Below the pieces are notes generated by a model, which saw nothing but the letters and a program-made list of their open reading frames with translations, made no database searches and was not told where the DNA came from. From the NCBI RefSeq assembly GCF_039555335.1, contig NC_092629.1:2427935-2491934 (forward strand): 64,000 nucleotides of DNA, in the 5' to 3' direction. The position numbers were made by a program, and so were the translations under genes. This document shows, one piece after another, positions 11,026 to 21,945 of the stretch (positions within the stretch are counted from its first letter, which is position 1; each line of letters starts with the position of its first letter). The DNA comes from Amphiura filiformis. Taxonomy: Eukaryota; Echinodermata; Ophiuroidea; Amphilepidida; Amphiuridae.

Positions 11026-11633
11026 TGAGGGGGTATCCAAAAGTTTTTGACATCACCCAGAAGCGAAGGAGCTATATTGATCAAATTGTGTCAGTGTAAT
11101 TACTGGTCCTTATGTACATTATGGTCCAAAAATGGTCTCATAAGTATGTTTACTTTTTTTACAGGTGGCGCTAGATGGGCAATAGGAGCATAACCTGTAA
11201 AATGGTGAAAATTGAGGCACGCAGCGTGATTAAGTTCCTGCATTTGAAGGGTTAGGCCTACAATGCTCAGAAAATCAATGATGAAATGAAAGCTATCTAC
11301 GGTGATGATTGCCCATCATATGGCACTGTTGATTTTTGAAAAAGGAATTTCAAAACTGGCCACATGTCCCTCACAGATGAGCCAAGAAGTCGACGTTCAT
11401 CACTTTTGGATGATGCGGCCGCAGTGAAAAAATTCAAGAAAGTGGAGGATCTTATCATGAAAAGATTATGCGCCTATTGCCCATCTAGCGCCAACTGTAA
11501 AAAAAGTAAACATACTTATGAGATCTTTTTTGGACCATAATGCACATAAGGACCAGTAATTACACTGACAAAATTTCATCGATATAGCTCCGTTGCTTCT
11601 GGATGATGTCAAAAACTTTTGGATACCCCCTCG
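11026..11633 (+). mobile_element. Internally deleted mariner element
   Basis: TIRs YGAGGGGGTATCCAAAAG (left) and its inverse (right) are flanked by TA. The TIRs continue inward about 160 bp (shared ACTGGTCCTTATGTRCATTA and GGCGCTAGATGGGCAATAGG). Between them a short transposase N-terminus remains. The catalytic domain is deleted, so the element could only move in trans. Confidence 0.95.
11202..11470 (+). pseudogene. mariner transposase N-terminal fragment
   Basis: Starting at ATG 11202 the frame reads MVKIEARSVIKFLHLKG, an in-frame stop, YNAQKINDEMKAIYGDD, CPSYGTV, another stop, then FKTGHMSLTDEPRSRRSS. This is the paired helix-turn-helix DNA-binding region of mariner transposases (HTH_48 type), including the family's GDDxPSYxTV and SLxDxPRSGRPS patterns. 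After about 60 further bases the sequence falls straight into the right TIR, so the DDD catalytic domain has been lost. Confidence 0.9.
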
Positions 11634-11806
11634 TAATGACATTAAAATTATGGATTTCGTTCTTATTTCAACTGGTTTACAATGTAAATTGAGTTTTGTT
11701 TAATACCACCATATTCCTTCCCAAGAATATCAGCATTCGCTTGACATTTTCAGATAGTGACTTTACAAGAATTGTTTTCTGTAACCTGATTGTTTTAAAT
11801 AATATA

Positions 11807-12107
11807 CGCTGGCGAAGTTACGTAATTAATCAGATTAATTACCATAGCAATAGGTGAAAACAATTTTGAACATATCGCGCTGCACTACAAGCAGGTTACA
11901 ATCATCACCTGTGTATGTCTGCAATCATAGATTGAATACAATACTGGTCTTTTCAAAGATACTAATCTTACAGGTGCAAACAATCAGCATGATATGGTTC
12001 AATGAAGAGGTACTGCGTGAACGTATCAGTGTAGCGCGGTATATTCAAAAATTGTTTTCACCTATTGCTATGGTAGTTAATCCGATTATTACATAACTTC
12101 GCCAGCG
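11807..12107. mobile_element. TA-flanked 301-bp MITE, complete copy
   Basis: Perfect ends CGCTGGCGAAGTTACG and (C/A)TAACTTCGCCAGCG are flanked by TA, and the TIRs run about 60 bp (ACCATAGCAATAGGTGAAAA). A second, left-truncated copy is at 25313-25538. Non-coding. Confidence 0.95.
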
Positions 12108-12499
12108 TATTGTATTGTACAAAAGTTCTTTTGTTTCACAAAACGAAATAACAAATTGAAAATAAATGTGCAATTTTATGCCTATAGGCCTACACCTTCT
12201 CAGACCCATTTTCAGACCCATTCGCAAAATAAATAAATGAATAAATAAATATTTTGCTGGACAATACTTCCTGATGCGGATAAGTGGATTGATTCAAAAA
12301 AAGTTAATGGTATCCGACATTCTACGGCTGTTTATGAAAATATCGTGGGAAAAGACCAAAATTTAAAAGAAATAGGGTTTTAAATTGAACTTTAGAATTT
12401 GAAAAGTATAAATCACGTTAGGTCTAAGGCTGTGCTAACACTTTTCATTGATGACTTTGACTTCATTGTTTTGTGTACATCAATGGCCAAGGACGGACG
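12108..12499. other. Gene-free stretch with AAAT microsatellite
   Basis: A short AATAAATAAATG run is at 12226-12252. Otherwise nothing recognised before the DIRS-like fragment. Confidence 0.5.
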
Positions 12500-13490
12500 C
12501 TTAGTCGGTTATTTTGCCCTGACAGTGCGGAGCCACTCTCCGTGGCATTCTCCTTCCAGGAGTGGACAACAAGATGGCCGATACCTTGTCATGAGGGGTG
12601 ACAGGCCCCGAGGCCCCATGACGGTATGAGGCACATCAGTGGATTGAAGTCTCGATGTGGGGACCTGCAACATGTGCAAGGGATTGTTTAACTGGATGGA
12701 TGATCCAAGATAGACATGTGCAAGGGATTGTTTAACTGGATGGATGATCCAAGATAGACATGTTTGCATCAAATGGCAACCACTAGCTTCCAACCTATTA
12801 GGCCTACATCTTGTACCTGCGGATAGGACCTGGAGGCTCTAACAGTGGATCCGGTGAGCATGCCGTGGGAGGAATGTCAACATATTTTTATGCCTTCTCT
12901 CGGCTCACACTGATCCTACGATTCCTGGTCAAACTGAACAGATCCAAGGACTGCAGACTCCTACTGATTGCTCACATTGGCCTAAGCATGAAGAAGATGT
13001 GGTTCCCCATCTACTCACCCTTCTGGTATTGGGAGTGGGGGTACCAGTCCGCTATCTGTGCAAGAGGAACTTTCTTTGGAACTCGGAGAGGTCAGCAGTG
13101 CCCCTGACGATAATCAAGACCCTTCTATCTGATTGCATGGCACCTTAATTCGTCACGTGCTTCACTGCAGCAACACTTTCTCAACAGGCTGCATCCCTGG
13201 TTGGAAAGTCAATGTGCCCATCAACCAGGGTGACTTATAATGCCAGATGCATTAGGTACATCAGCTTGTGTCAGGAGCCCCATATCATCCCATATCGGCT
13301 TCTCTGGTAGATATCGCAGAGTCCATTACCGTTTTGCTCAGCCCTTGTACAGTCAAGACTTTCTAGCGGTGGGAGCTAGCGCTTCGCCATGAGTTCAGTG
13401 CAGGATTGACAGTATCCACCTCTCCAGTTATTTGACATGTGGTTATGTGTGTTTTCCATGAAAACCATGTGCTGAGAAGCTGAATATTGG
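12500..13490 (+). pseudogene. DIRS-type retrotransposon fragment: RNase H end and start of tyrosine recombinase
   Basis: Conceptual translation with frameshifts gives, in order, LLPGVDNKMADTLS (RNase H end, cf. HIPGxxNxxADxLSR), DMFASNGNH (cf. DLFASxxN), DLEALTVDPVSMPWEE, YAFSRLTLILRFLVKL, LLLIAHIGLSMKKMWFP (cf. LLIAPxWPxxxWFP), AWHLNSSRASLQQHF and a VTYNARCIRYISLCQE stretch resembling the N-terminal core-binding part of a tyrosine recombinase. This order is characteristic of DIRS-like elements, which integrate with a tyrosine recombinase. Multiple stops and shifts show it is dead. The upstream RT and the catalytic R-H-R-Y part are not found. A 44-bp tandem duplication interrupts it at 12670-12757. 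Confidence 0.75.
12670..12757. repeat. 44-bp exact tandem duplication
   Basis: The segment starting ACATGTGCAAGGGATTG is repeated immediately (12670-12713, 12714-12757) with no differences seen, so it is a recent duplication inside the DIRS remnant. Confidence 0.95.
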
Positions 13491-13971
13491 TCGATCTGGC
13501 ATCCCTGACACCAATTGAAGTACCTCCTGAGTTTAGAATTATTTTATTGTCACCTTAGGGATGCCTTGCCTTTACATCTAGGGAGGGAGGCAGCCTGTTT
13601 TAGAGTCCTGCTGCAGTGAAGCACTTGCCAAAAGTGGCTATGCAGTCAGATGGGAGTCTTGATAATCGTCAGAGGCAATAAAACATACAAATTTCAGACT
13701 AGGTCAAAGGTGTGTAAATTCATTTGTGTAAAATAGCTCGTATGCTATCAAAATGTTGTTAACTTTTTTTACACATTTTACACTGTGAAAAATCTTAAAT
13801 ACTTTAATAAACTATTGTACAGGTAAATATTACAACTTATTTTTTTCCTAACAATTCATTCTTTGTCCCCAAATTTGTTAAACTTACACAGTATTGTTAT
13901 TTTTCTTAAAGTGTTGACAAATTTACGCAAATTGGAAATATTTTACACATTTTAGAGTGCACAGTTAAATA
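13491..13971. repeat. AT-rich tandem repeat interrupted by the LINE
   Basis: Motifs GTAAATATTACA and TTTACACATTTTAGAGTG recur at 13821-13962. The latter reappears at 16505-16522 beyond the LINE. The LINE at 13972 therefore sits inside a pre-existing repeat. No gene is seen. Confidence 0.6.
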
Positions 13972-16308
13972 TTACATCTAATTCATCAAACAAGTCGAAT
14001 CATATCCTTGATTTACTTATTACAAGGGAAACTGATGATCTTATTCAAGTACACGACGTCCATCCTGAGTTTTACTCTGATCACCACATAATCACTTGCA
14101 TTGTTAAGTGTGCCAAACCACCTCCGTTGAAGATTGTTACAAGTTCTCGTCCTTATGGGAAACTGGACCCTGATTTGTTCAATCAACTACTTAAAGATCG
14201 CTTGGTTGATTTCCCCTACGAATCTGATGACCCCAATGTCTTGGCTGAGGCTTATGAGACTATAACGTCATCTGTCTTCGATGAAGTGTGTCCAGTCGTT
14301 ACTAAAGAGCGTACCATTAGGCCGCAGTTACCTTGGTACAATGAGAATGTCCATATCCAGAGACGCGAGCGCAGAAGACTTGAACGAAAATGGCGGAAAA
14401 GTCGGAAGGAAGAAGATTATGAAGCTTTTCAGACTCAGAAAGAACTTGTTAATAAATCAATCGTCACAGCTAAAACTGAGTACTTTTCGGATAAATTTTC
14501 TAACGCTAACGCAAAGGATATGTATGCTACAATCAATGGACTTCTGAATAAATCAACAAAAGCTCTTCCTGCTTTGGAATCCAAATCTGAAAAAGAACTG
14601 GCGGATGACTTTCTATAATTTTTTATATCTAAGGTTGAGAAAATCAGAGCTAATGTTGATTTTGTTGATCAGGGAAACATCACTGATCCTAATCAAGTTA
14701 TTTGTTCAAGTATGCATGGCTTTGAATCTCTAGAAACAGGTGATGTTGAGAAGATTGTTATGAAGTTCCCCAGTAAGACCTGCTCCTTGGACACACTGCC
14801 CACCTGGCTAGTCAAGGACAATTTGGCTATTTTACTACCGGTACCTATAATAACCAAGGTTGTTAACAGTTCTCTGTTTTCTGGAACATTCCCTGACACT
14901 CTTAAGCAATCTATAATAACACCTGTTCTAAAGAAATCAAACCTTGATCATAACATTCTTAAGCACTACAGGCCCGTGGCCAATATCAAGTTCTTGTCAA
15001 AGGTCATCGAGAAAGCAGCGTCATGTCAAGTAGGTAGCCATATAGACAGGAATAATCTGGGCGAAAGAAATCAGTCTTCCTACAAAAAGTTTCATAGCAC
15101 GGAAACTGCTCTGCTAAAGGTGAAGAACGACCTTCTCCAGTACGTTGACGACAGCAAGACTGTACTGTTGGTGCTACTTGACATGTCGGCCGCTTTCGAT
15201 ACGGTTGACCACCCCATTCTCTTTCAGAGGCTTAGAGATAGGTTTGGAATGTGTGATTCCGTTGTTTCCTGGTTTCGATCTTATTTTGAAAACCGTACCA
15301 CCAGGGTGTCCATAAAGAATGCCTTATCCAATGAACACGTCCTCACTTATTCTCTGCCTCAAGGGTCTATCATAGGTCCTCAAGGTTTTATATGGTATAT
15401 TTCACTAATAGGTGATATAATTCGCCGTCATATTGTTAGTTTTCACTGCTATGCAGATGACATCCAATTATATGCTGCTTTTGAACATAAAGTAGCCGGG
15501 GAGTGTGAACGGACCATCGATCGTATTACCAATTGCATATCTGATCTTAATATGTGGATGTTGCGCAACAAACTGCAATTGAACCAAGAAAAAACTGAGT
15601 TTTTTGTTGTTGCGGGCCCAAGAGTGTTTCTGTTTAGTGTCTGATATCCAACTGAAGCTTGATGGTAAATCAATTGAGCCTTCAATATCTGTTAAGAACC
15701 TGGGTGTAACCTTTGATGGTGTAATGAACATGTCCATCCATATTAGTACCCTGTGTAAAACTATCAATTTCCACATTCGCAATCTGTGGCGCATACGCCG
15801 TTTTATTTCTCAGGAAGCCTGTCATCATGCCGTTAGAGCACTTGTCCTGTCCCGCATAGACTATGCTAATTCTCTTTTGTTTGGTGCTCGTGAGGCCGAC
15901 CTCAAACGGCTACAACGTGTCCAGAATAAGGCGGCCAGGCTAGTTTTTGCTTGTGGACGGGACAGGTGCTCTGCGGAACTCCTGAACTCCTTGCATTGGC
16001 TTCAAGTGAAAGATAGAATACAGTTTAAAATATTGTTGTATGTCTATAAGTGTTTGATGAATGTCGCTCCACCATATTTATGTGACCTGCTTACCTTGCT
16101 CAGCGACACGGTAACGCATGAAAATAGGCCCAGACTCCGCTCCTCTTCAGATACAACAAGGCTCTTGGTTCCACGATCAAATAAGAAAGCTGGTGATCAT
16201 TCGTTTGCTGTTGCCTCTCCACGGCTCTGGAATGAGTTGCCTATCCAGTTGAGGGAGGCGGTGTCTGTGCCTGCTTTCAAGCGTTTGCTTAAAACACATT
16301 TGTATTAA
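13972..16308 (+). pseudogene. LINE ORF2: endonuclease end and reverse transcriptase, one stop and one frameshift
   Basis: Domains in order: AP-endonuclease tail (SDHHIITC, about 14080); linker with RERRRLERKWRKSRK; RT fingers (SIITPVLKK, HYRPVANIKFLSKVIEKA); VLLVLLDMSAAFDTVDH; LPQGSIIGP; catalytic YADD in FHCYADDIQLYAAF; KLQLNQEKTEFFV; then thumb (SVKNLGVTFDGVM, VLSRIDYANSLLFG, LQRVQNKAARLVF) and C-terminus (SPRLWNELPIQLREA ... FKRLLKTHLY stop). An in-frame TAA at 14616-14618 and a frameshift near 15605-15640 break it. Apart from these two lesions the reading frame is continuous, suggesting a fairly young copy. Confidence 0.93.
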
Positions 16309-16432
16309 TGTTGGTTGTATTTATTTCTTGCTTCATTTTTGCCTGTATATTTTGTTAGGCGCTGTGCTCTTTGTTAGAGCGCCATATAAGTGTTGATTAA
16401 TAATAATAATAATAATAAATAATAATAATTTA
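13972..16432 (+). mobile_element. LINE of the CR1/L2 group, 5'-truncated, plus strand
   Basis: It contains the end of the endonuclease, an almost complete reverse transcriptase and a typical 3' end: GGCGCTGTGCTC...GAGCGCCATATAAGTG followed by a (TAA)n tail at 16398-16432. Only the last part of the endonuclease (HILDLLITRETDDL ... SDHHIITC) is present at the 5' end, so the copy is 5'-truncated. The (TAA)n tail and the inverted GGCGCT/AGCGCC hairpin are usual in this LINE group. Confidence 0.93.
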
Positions 16433-16879
16433 GCATTAAACTTGTAAAAATTACATAATAATGTCATTTTTCTGACAAATTTACAATTTTACACAAATCT
16501 GGCGGTTTACACATTTTAGAGTGTAACAAAAATTGCACCACTTTGGAATTCTACATCCACCAAGGCGCTTCCCCCCATGGGTGTACATATCACCTGGTGG
16601 TAGTTTCTTTTTTCTACCACACCGTGTATACCTGCACCTTATCTAGAGCCCTTTTTCAGTTTGGCTGTCCTACTAAACGTAAAGAAAGCAGCAAGTTTAA
16701 AAAGCCCCACCTCGGCTAACTTTTGGAAACTTGGTCCTGTCAATAGCAAATCGGTGTTTTTATTTTATTTTTCAACAACATATACAGCGTTTCCAGTAAA
16801 ATATAACAATAGCATCACTGCCATGACAGGACTACTTGTTATTCGTTTAATTCAATAATTAATCATGAAAATATGTATA
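16433..16879. other. Repeat-derived gene-free stretch
   Basis: Continues the AT repeat interrupted by the LINE. Then 16675-16730 (AAAGAAAGCAGCAAGTTTAA ... CACCTCGGCTAAC) is an inverted relative of 21546-21608. No gene is seen. Confidence 0.55.
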
Positions 16880-17137
16880 CCGTAAAGACGCGATAATTAG
16901 CTTATGTGCGTACTATCGAGCGCTTTGAAAACATGAAATTGTACCAAAGTCTGGCACTTTACCAACTGAGCTAATGGGGTAGACACATATTTGCAGGTTA
17001 CTTGTTCGTATATAACTATATGTGTATCGATAAGTTGCTCAAAACCCTTGACACTTTTGTGGATGGGGCAATTCATGTTTGCATGTTTTTAAAGCGCTTG
17101 ATAGTAAGCACATAAGCTAACTATCGAGTTTTTACGG
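16880..17137. mobile_element. MITE with tRNA-like internal segment
   Basis: TIRs CCGTAAAGACGCGATAATTAG / TTACGG end; the pair continues as TTAGCTTATGTGCGTACTAT against its inverse ATAGTAAGCACATAAGCTAA. On the minus strand, 16979-16948 reads ACCCCATTAGCTCAGTTGG then TAAAGTGCCAGAC, like the D-arm and start of the anticodon arm of a tRNA (A box TAGCTCAGTTGG). No B box or complete cloverleaf follows. Confidence 0.8.
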
Positions 17138-18548
17138 TTGGCTTGATTTGTCATTTTTTCGACACCACAGAGTGTATATTCTTGTATATACATTCCTGTA
17201 AATTTGAAATCATGACAAATTATCCGTCTGATGATCGGTTTACCCAATGATCGTAATTGAGGGTATTCCGTGAAACTTTAAGCATAGATGAACTCCTGGA
17301 TGGGCAGCTTTAATTAGCATGAGGCCGCATTGATATGTAAATAGCGTATTGTTATTTAAATTTGTGCCCAGACGTATTGAGGGCGACAGTCATGTAATCC
17401 AGACGGAGAATGGCTGCATATGCCGGGCATGTCAATTTGCTGAGTGAAGGCTGATAATCACCTTTCTGTATAGGTAATAAGCCCGGTAATAAGCTAGTAT
17501 ATTTCGTGTACCAGTTGGTTATAACAAAAAATTAGTATCATATTAATATTAAATGTATAAACTTTGAAAGTTACATGAATTTGAAGAGCAGAGCTTCGAA
17601 ATCTAGCTAAGTCAGGTCAGTGTGAAGTCAGGTGATGTGACATTCTGCTGCGTGACCCCCTCTGTGTGGTAGAATTATCTTCATAAAACATTGAATTTAA
17701 CAGATATCATGGGCAGCCAACCACGATTTATCAGCATTTAAAATATATGTTAATTAACAAAGATAAATAATAAAGAGTACAAATGGCAATTAAGTAGTAA
17801 ACAAGCCTGAAATCTTAAAATGTTGCCACGTGATTTCCCGAACACATGATATGTCACCATGTGACCACTATTCAGATTTACCGTAAATATTTGGAGTATG
17901 CTTGCACATCATGCACATACACTGTGCATTTCTTTACCTCCGTATAAAATCAATAATTCATGCTGGGAGCCAAGTAACATTGTCTGCTCAGCGCAGATTG
18001 GTATTTTATTTTACTTGAGAGCATAATAGAAATACATAAAACGAATCATGGCGCCATGGTGGAAGGTCAGGTCGGGTATCAAAGGTTATTATAACTTAAA
18101 TACTACTTGTATTTCCCACCTTGCCTCTGTCACATATTTCCTTCATATTATTGACAGCAAGTCCTAATTTTGACTTTGCTACTGCAAAATGTCATTTCAT
18201 ATCAAATTTGTACTTTCTTTGAAAAAACATATCACTGGTGCCTGATGGGAATACCCGTCCGCCATTTCATTAAACTGGATCGTTTTCGCCTGGTTTGTGC
18301 CCAGATGTATTGGGGGCGTGCTATACTCTCATTGAACAGGCAAAGTTCGCAAAACTAACAACGTTGTTATTTGCCAAACTCAATTAACATGATCCAAGGG
18401 GTCGAACATGAGTTATTCATAACGAGCTATAACGGATCGATAACTGGCCTCACTTTCTAGCTAGTAAACCAGCTAGTATCACCCCCCTGCTTTAAGTAAC
18501 GGTTGCCTTGCCAGAGGTCTATACTTTGAGTTTTTACGGTATATAGTA
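17138..18548. other. Gene-free stretch
   Basis: No gene is recognised. A 25-bp near-identical segment (TTTGTGCCCAGAYGTATTG) occurs at 17360 and 18294. GAGTTTTTACGG, the end of the preceding MITE, recurs at 18529, hinting at decayed relatives. Confidence 0.5.
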
Positions 18549-19331
18549 GGGCGGGTCATAAATAGGGAAGGTTTTTATTTCAAATCGGCCATGGCCAAAA
18601 GGTGTTCCACTTGACCCCACTTGAACAAATATGCACTTTAAAAAATAATTGAAGTGGGTCTTCAGACCCCACCACCACCCTTATTTCCCTATATACTGAA
18701 ATATGCCCATTTTGTCAGATATTCAAAGAACAGATACATAATGAGAGGACATGTTGCTTCAAAACGTACATTTGATCCACCCAGAAGCACTTTTCAAACA
18801 CAAATTAATCATCTACTATAGAAAATAGTCTATATACAATACTTTTCTCTGAATTTCATAACACTTTGTATGCTAAGATGTCCAATATTCACCAATATCG
18901 CATAAATATTACACATACAAAACTGGGTAACTTCTAATAACATAGCCATGACAAAATTAGGTTGATGTATTATTAGTATTTATTACCGGACTTGCTTAAA
19001 AAGGAATTAAATGAATCTGCAGCTGTTTATATGTGACCCATCATACCCATCAAAACCCGTCATACGTCGCCACTTTTGAAGATACATCCCAATAAACATT
19101 ACATTAAAAAAAAGGAATTTTGACGGGAAAATGTTATATTTTCATGGACAAATAATTTAGCAAATTTAAAAATGATATTCCACTCATATTATCGGTTTAC
19201 TGTTTACAATGTACCTTCAGGAAATCAAAAGTCTTTTCAACCATTTTTGTATATATATACTGGACCTTATAAGTCATCCTTGTATATTTACCTTTCAACA
19301 CGTTTAATGTCACTGGTGATCCAAATTATTG

Positions 19332-19652
19332 TCACCTGATACTACACTTGAAAGTCTTCTTTGATTCAAATACTGGCATTAAGGCACGTGATCGGCAGAT
19401 TTGACGAATGTAACCATCCCTTGCCTTCTGCCCATATACTTTCTCACTGGCTTCAGACACCAACTTTATCGCTCTTTCCACTGATTGTGTGTGGCATGGA
19501 TATTTGGGTACATTTAGTGGGACATTTACTATATCTTTAACCTGCTCATCAGTTAGGTGCTTTGTCAGATGTGGCTCAGTGACAGGCTCTTTGTGCCAAT
19601 CTATCATTTTGCCAATGCTCCAAACTTGATCTGAGGGACTTTGAAAAAGCAT
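19332..19652 (-). pseudogene. Same TE protein, C-terminal end on the left arm
   Basis: On the minus strand the left arm keeps an open 106-codon frame: DWHKEPVTEPHLTKHLTDEQ, VPKYPCHTQSVERAIKLVSE, KVYGQKARDGYIRQICRSRA, ending in PVFESKKTF and a stop. It is the better preserved copy of the segment that is frameshifted on the right arm (20393 on). It includes the PCHTQxVER and SRALMPVFESK patterns of the unnamed TE family. Without the N-terminal part it cannot be a complete protein. Confidence 0.65.
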
Positions 19653-19777
19653 ACAGTCTCATCTGTTGGGTAGTTTTCATCAGGAAACATGTCTCCTTCT
19701 GCTTCATCATCACTATATCCCTTTACTTCTGCATTGGCAAGCTCGTCTTATACATCTTCACCTGTGCCGTCAACTTA

Positions 19778-20480
19778 ATGCTCTGCAACATTGACCACAT
19801 GTTTCCATGCAGAAAGTATCCATCTATTAGCCTCTTCACGAATGATTTGAGTGCTGTCAGCTGCCATTGCAAGGAGGATGCAATCCCCATTCTTTCTGAT
19901 GAAGTAGTTGAAGATCTAAGTTGGGATCAAAAACTCCTGTACAAGTTTTGTATGGCTGTGATCTCAGGTAACTGGCCAGAAGATCTACTCTATGAACCAG
20001 GTGGTCTCAAACATTCACGCTGGATAACAACTGCAGAATGAATTCTATATGCTTGTATATCAGAACACCTGAGCCTTCTGTTGGACTGACAAGATTGGCA
20101 AATATTGTCAAATTCTACGCCCCTATGTGGTTCACAATCAAAAGTAATCCTTCTATCACAGATGCACATAGAAACTTCTTCCAGATGATAAAATTTTGCG
20201 ACACTTGACAACCAGGAGAAGGAGACACGTTCCCTGATGAAGACTACCCAACAGATGAGACTGTACGCTTTTTCAAAGTCCCTCAGATCAAGTTTGGAGC
20301 ATCGGCTTACAGCAAAATGATAGATTGGCGCAAAGAGCCTGTCACTGAGCCCCCTCTGACCAAGCACCTAACTGATAAGCAGGTTAAAGATTATAGTAAA
20401 TGTCCCACTAAATGTATCCAAATATCCATGCCACACATAATCAGTGGAAAGAGCGATAAAGTTGGTGTCTGAAGCCAGTG
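19778..20480 (+). pseudogene. TE-encoded protein, C-terminal part (unnamed family), broken
   Basis: The plus-strand frame runs from LLCNIDHMFPCRKYP through LSWDQKLLYKFCMAVISGNW, LKHSRWITTA, a frameshift near 20040, ANIVKFYAPMWFTIKSNPS, DAHRNFFQMIKF, a stop, then DETVRFFKVPQIKFGASAY, DWRKEPVTEPPLTKHLTD and a second frameshift near 20393. I recognise the layout (dLS.DQ..LY, HARWLTTA, Y.P.WF.IK, PPLT..L, then PCHTQ.VER) from uncharacterised proteins common in cnidarian, arthropod and echinoderm genomes, most likely transposon-borne. No catalytic motif can be assigned. Confidence 0.65.
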
Positions 20481-21376
20481 AGAAAGTATATGGGCAGAAG
20501 GCAAGGGGTGGTTACATTCGTCAAATCTGCCGATCACGTGCCTTAATACCAGTATTTGAATCAAAGAAAGACTTTCAAGTGTAGTGTCAAGTGACAATAA
20601 TTTGCATCACCAGTGACATTAAACGTGTTGAAAGGTAAATATACAAGGATGATTTATAAGGTCCAGTATTATACACAAAAATGGTCGAAAAGACTTTTGA
20701 TTTCCTGAAGGTAAACAGTAAACCGCTAATATGAGTGGAATATCATTTGTCATATTTGCTAAATATTTTGTCCATGAAAATATAAAATTTTCCCGTCAAA
20801 ATTCCTTTTTTTTTAATGTAATGTTTATTGGGATATATCTTCACAAGTGGCGACGTATGACGGGTTTTGTCATGATGGGTCACATATAAACAGCTACAGA
20901 TTCATTTAATTATTTTTAAGCATTAAGTCCGGTAATAAATACTAATAATACATCAACCTAATTTTGTCATGACTATGTTATTAGAAGTTACCCAGTTTTG
21001 TATGTGTAATATTTATACGATATTGGTGAATATTTGACATCTTAGCATACAAAGCATACAAAGTGTTATGAAATTCAGAGAAAAGTATTGTATATAGACT
21101 ATTTTCTATAGTAGATGATTAATTTGTGTTTGAAAAGTGCTTCTGGGTGGATAAAATGTACGTTTTGAAGCAACATGTCCTCTCATTATGTATCTGTTCT
21201 TTGAATATCTGACAAAATGTGCATATTTCAGTATATAGGGAATATGGTGGTGGTGGGGTCTGAAGACCCACTTCATTTATTTTTTAAAGTGCATATTTGT
21301 TCAAGTGGGGTCAAGTGGAACACCTTTTGGCCATGGCCGATTTGAAATAAAAACCTTCCCTATTTATGACCCGCCC

Positions 21377-21623
21377 TAGTATATAGGCTAACCATCAAGA
21401 ACAAGATTATAATCTTTCTTGTCGTACCAAACGGTACCATAAAGCTATATCGCATCTGCACATGAAAGATACCACACTTCTGGAATTGTTTAAGTTGATA
21501 ATATGATCATAATTATTTAAACCAGTACCTTTTACAAATGGGACCATGTTTCAAAAGGTGAGCCGAGGTGCTGGCCTTTTTAAACTTAGGCCTACTGCTT
21601 TCTTCACATCAATCAATAATATT
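21377..21623. repeat. Repeat-derived stretch
   Basis: Bases 21546-21608 are an inverted relative of 16675-16730. Otherwise nothing is recognised. Confidence 0.5.
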
Positions 21624-21945
21624 TGCTTGACAAAACCAGTAAATTTTTACTTATACATCATCTCGTCAGAGGACTTCATCAGATATGAGCATCTGATCCA
21701 CTTTCCCGGGAAACTGACTTCCGATTGTATGTAGTCTTATTTCCAGTCTTCAAAAGTGGGTCATACGTGGCTTAGGAAATAAGTGCATTCCTCTCTATTC
21801 ATGGTCGTTGTCCCCCTCTTTCTGATCTCCATCGCTTCCCGTACTTCCCTGGACGTAAGTGGATTAGATGCTCACATCTGATGAAGTCCACCGATGAGAT
21901 GGACGAAATATTAAGTAAGTAAAAACTTACTGGTTTTGTCTAGCA
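21624..21945. repeat. Inverted repeat with hammerhead-like arm
   Basis: Arms 21624-21695 and 21862-21945 are inverted copies (shared TCTGATGAAGTCC, TTACTGGTTTTGTC). The right arm on the plus strand reads CTGATGA (21878-21884), a 5-bp stem GTCCA/TGGAC and then GAAA (21905-21908), which is the hammerhead ribozyme core order. The left arm lacks GAAA. The arms also contain a small AAGTAAGT/ACTTACT hairpin. Confidence 0.75.

Larger units (their letters stand above)
18549..21376. mobile_element. 2.8-kb palindromic transposon with ~1.15-kb inverted arms
   Basis: The termini are GGGCGGGTCATAAATAGGG and its exact inverse, flanked by TA. The arms (18549 to about 19700 and about 20215 to 21376) are inverted copies along their whole length with scattered substitutions and small indels. 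The unique centre (about 19700-20215) and the inner arm ends encode the C-terminal part of a TE protein. The simplest reading is a head-to-head duplication of the 3' half of a DNA transposon. The superfamily is not identified. Confidence 0.9.

Noticed and set aside
12811-13107. 98-codon open frame as a host gene
   Set aside because: Its central part is the DIRS RNase H segment; flanks are frameshifted pieces of the same element.
21624-21695. Second hammerhead in the left arm
   Set aside because: The CTGATGA half is present on the minus strand but the GAAA and the closing side of stem II are lost.
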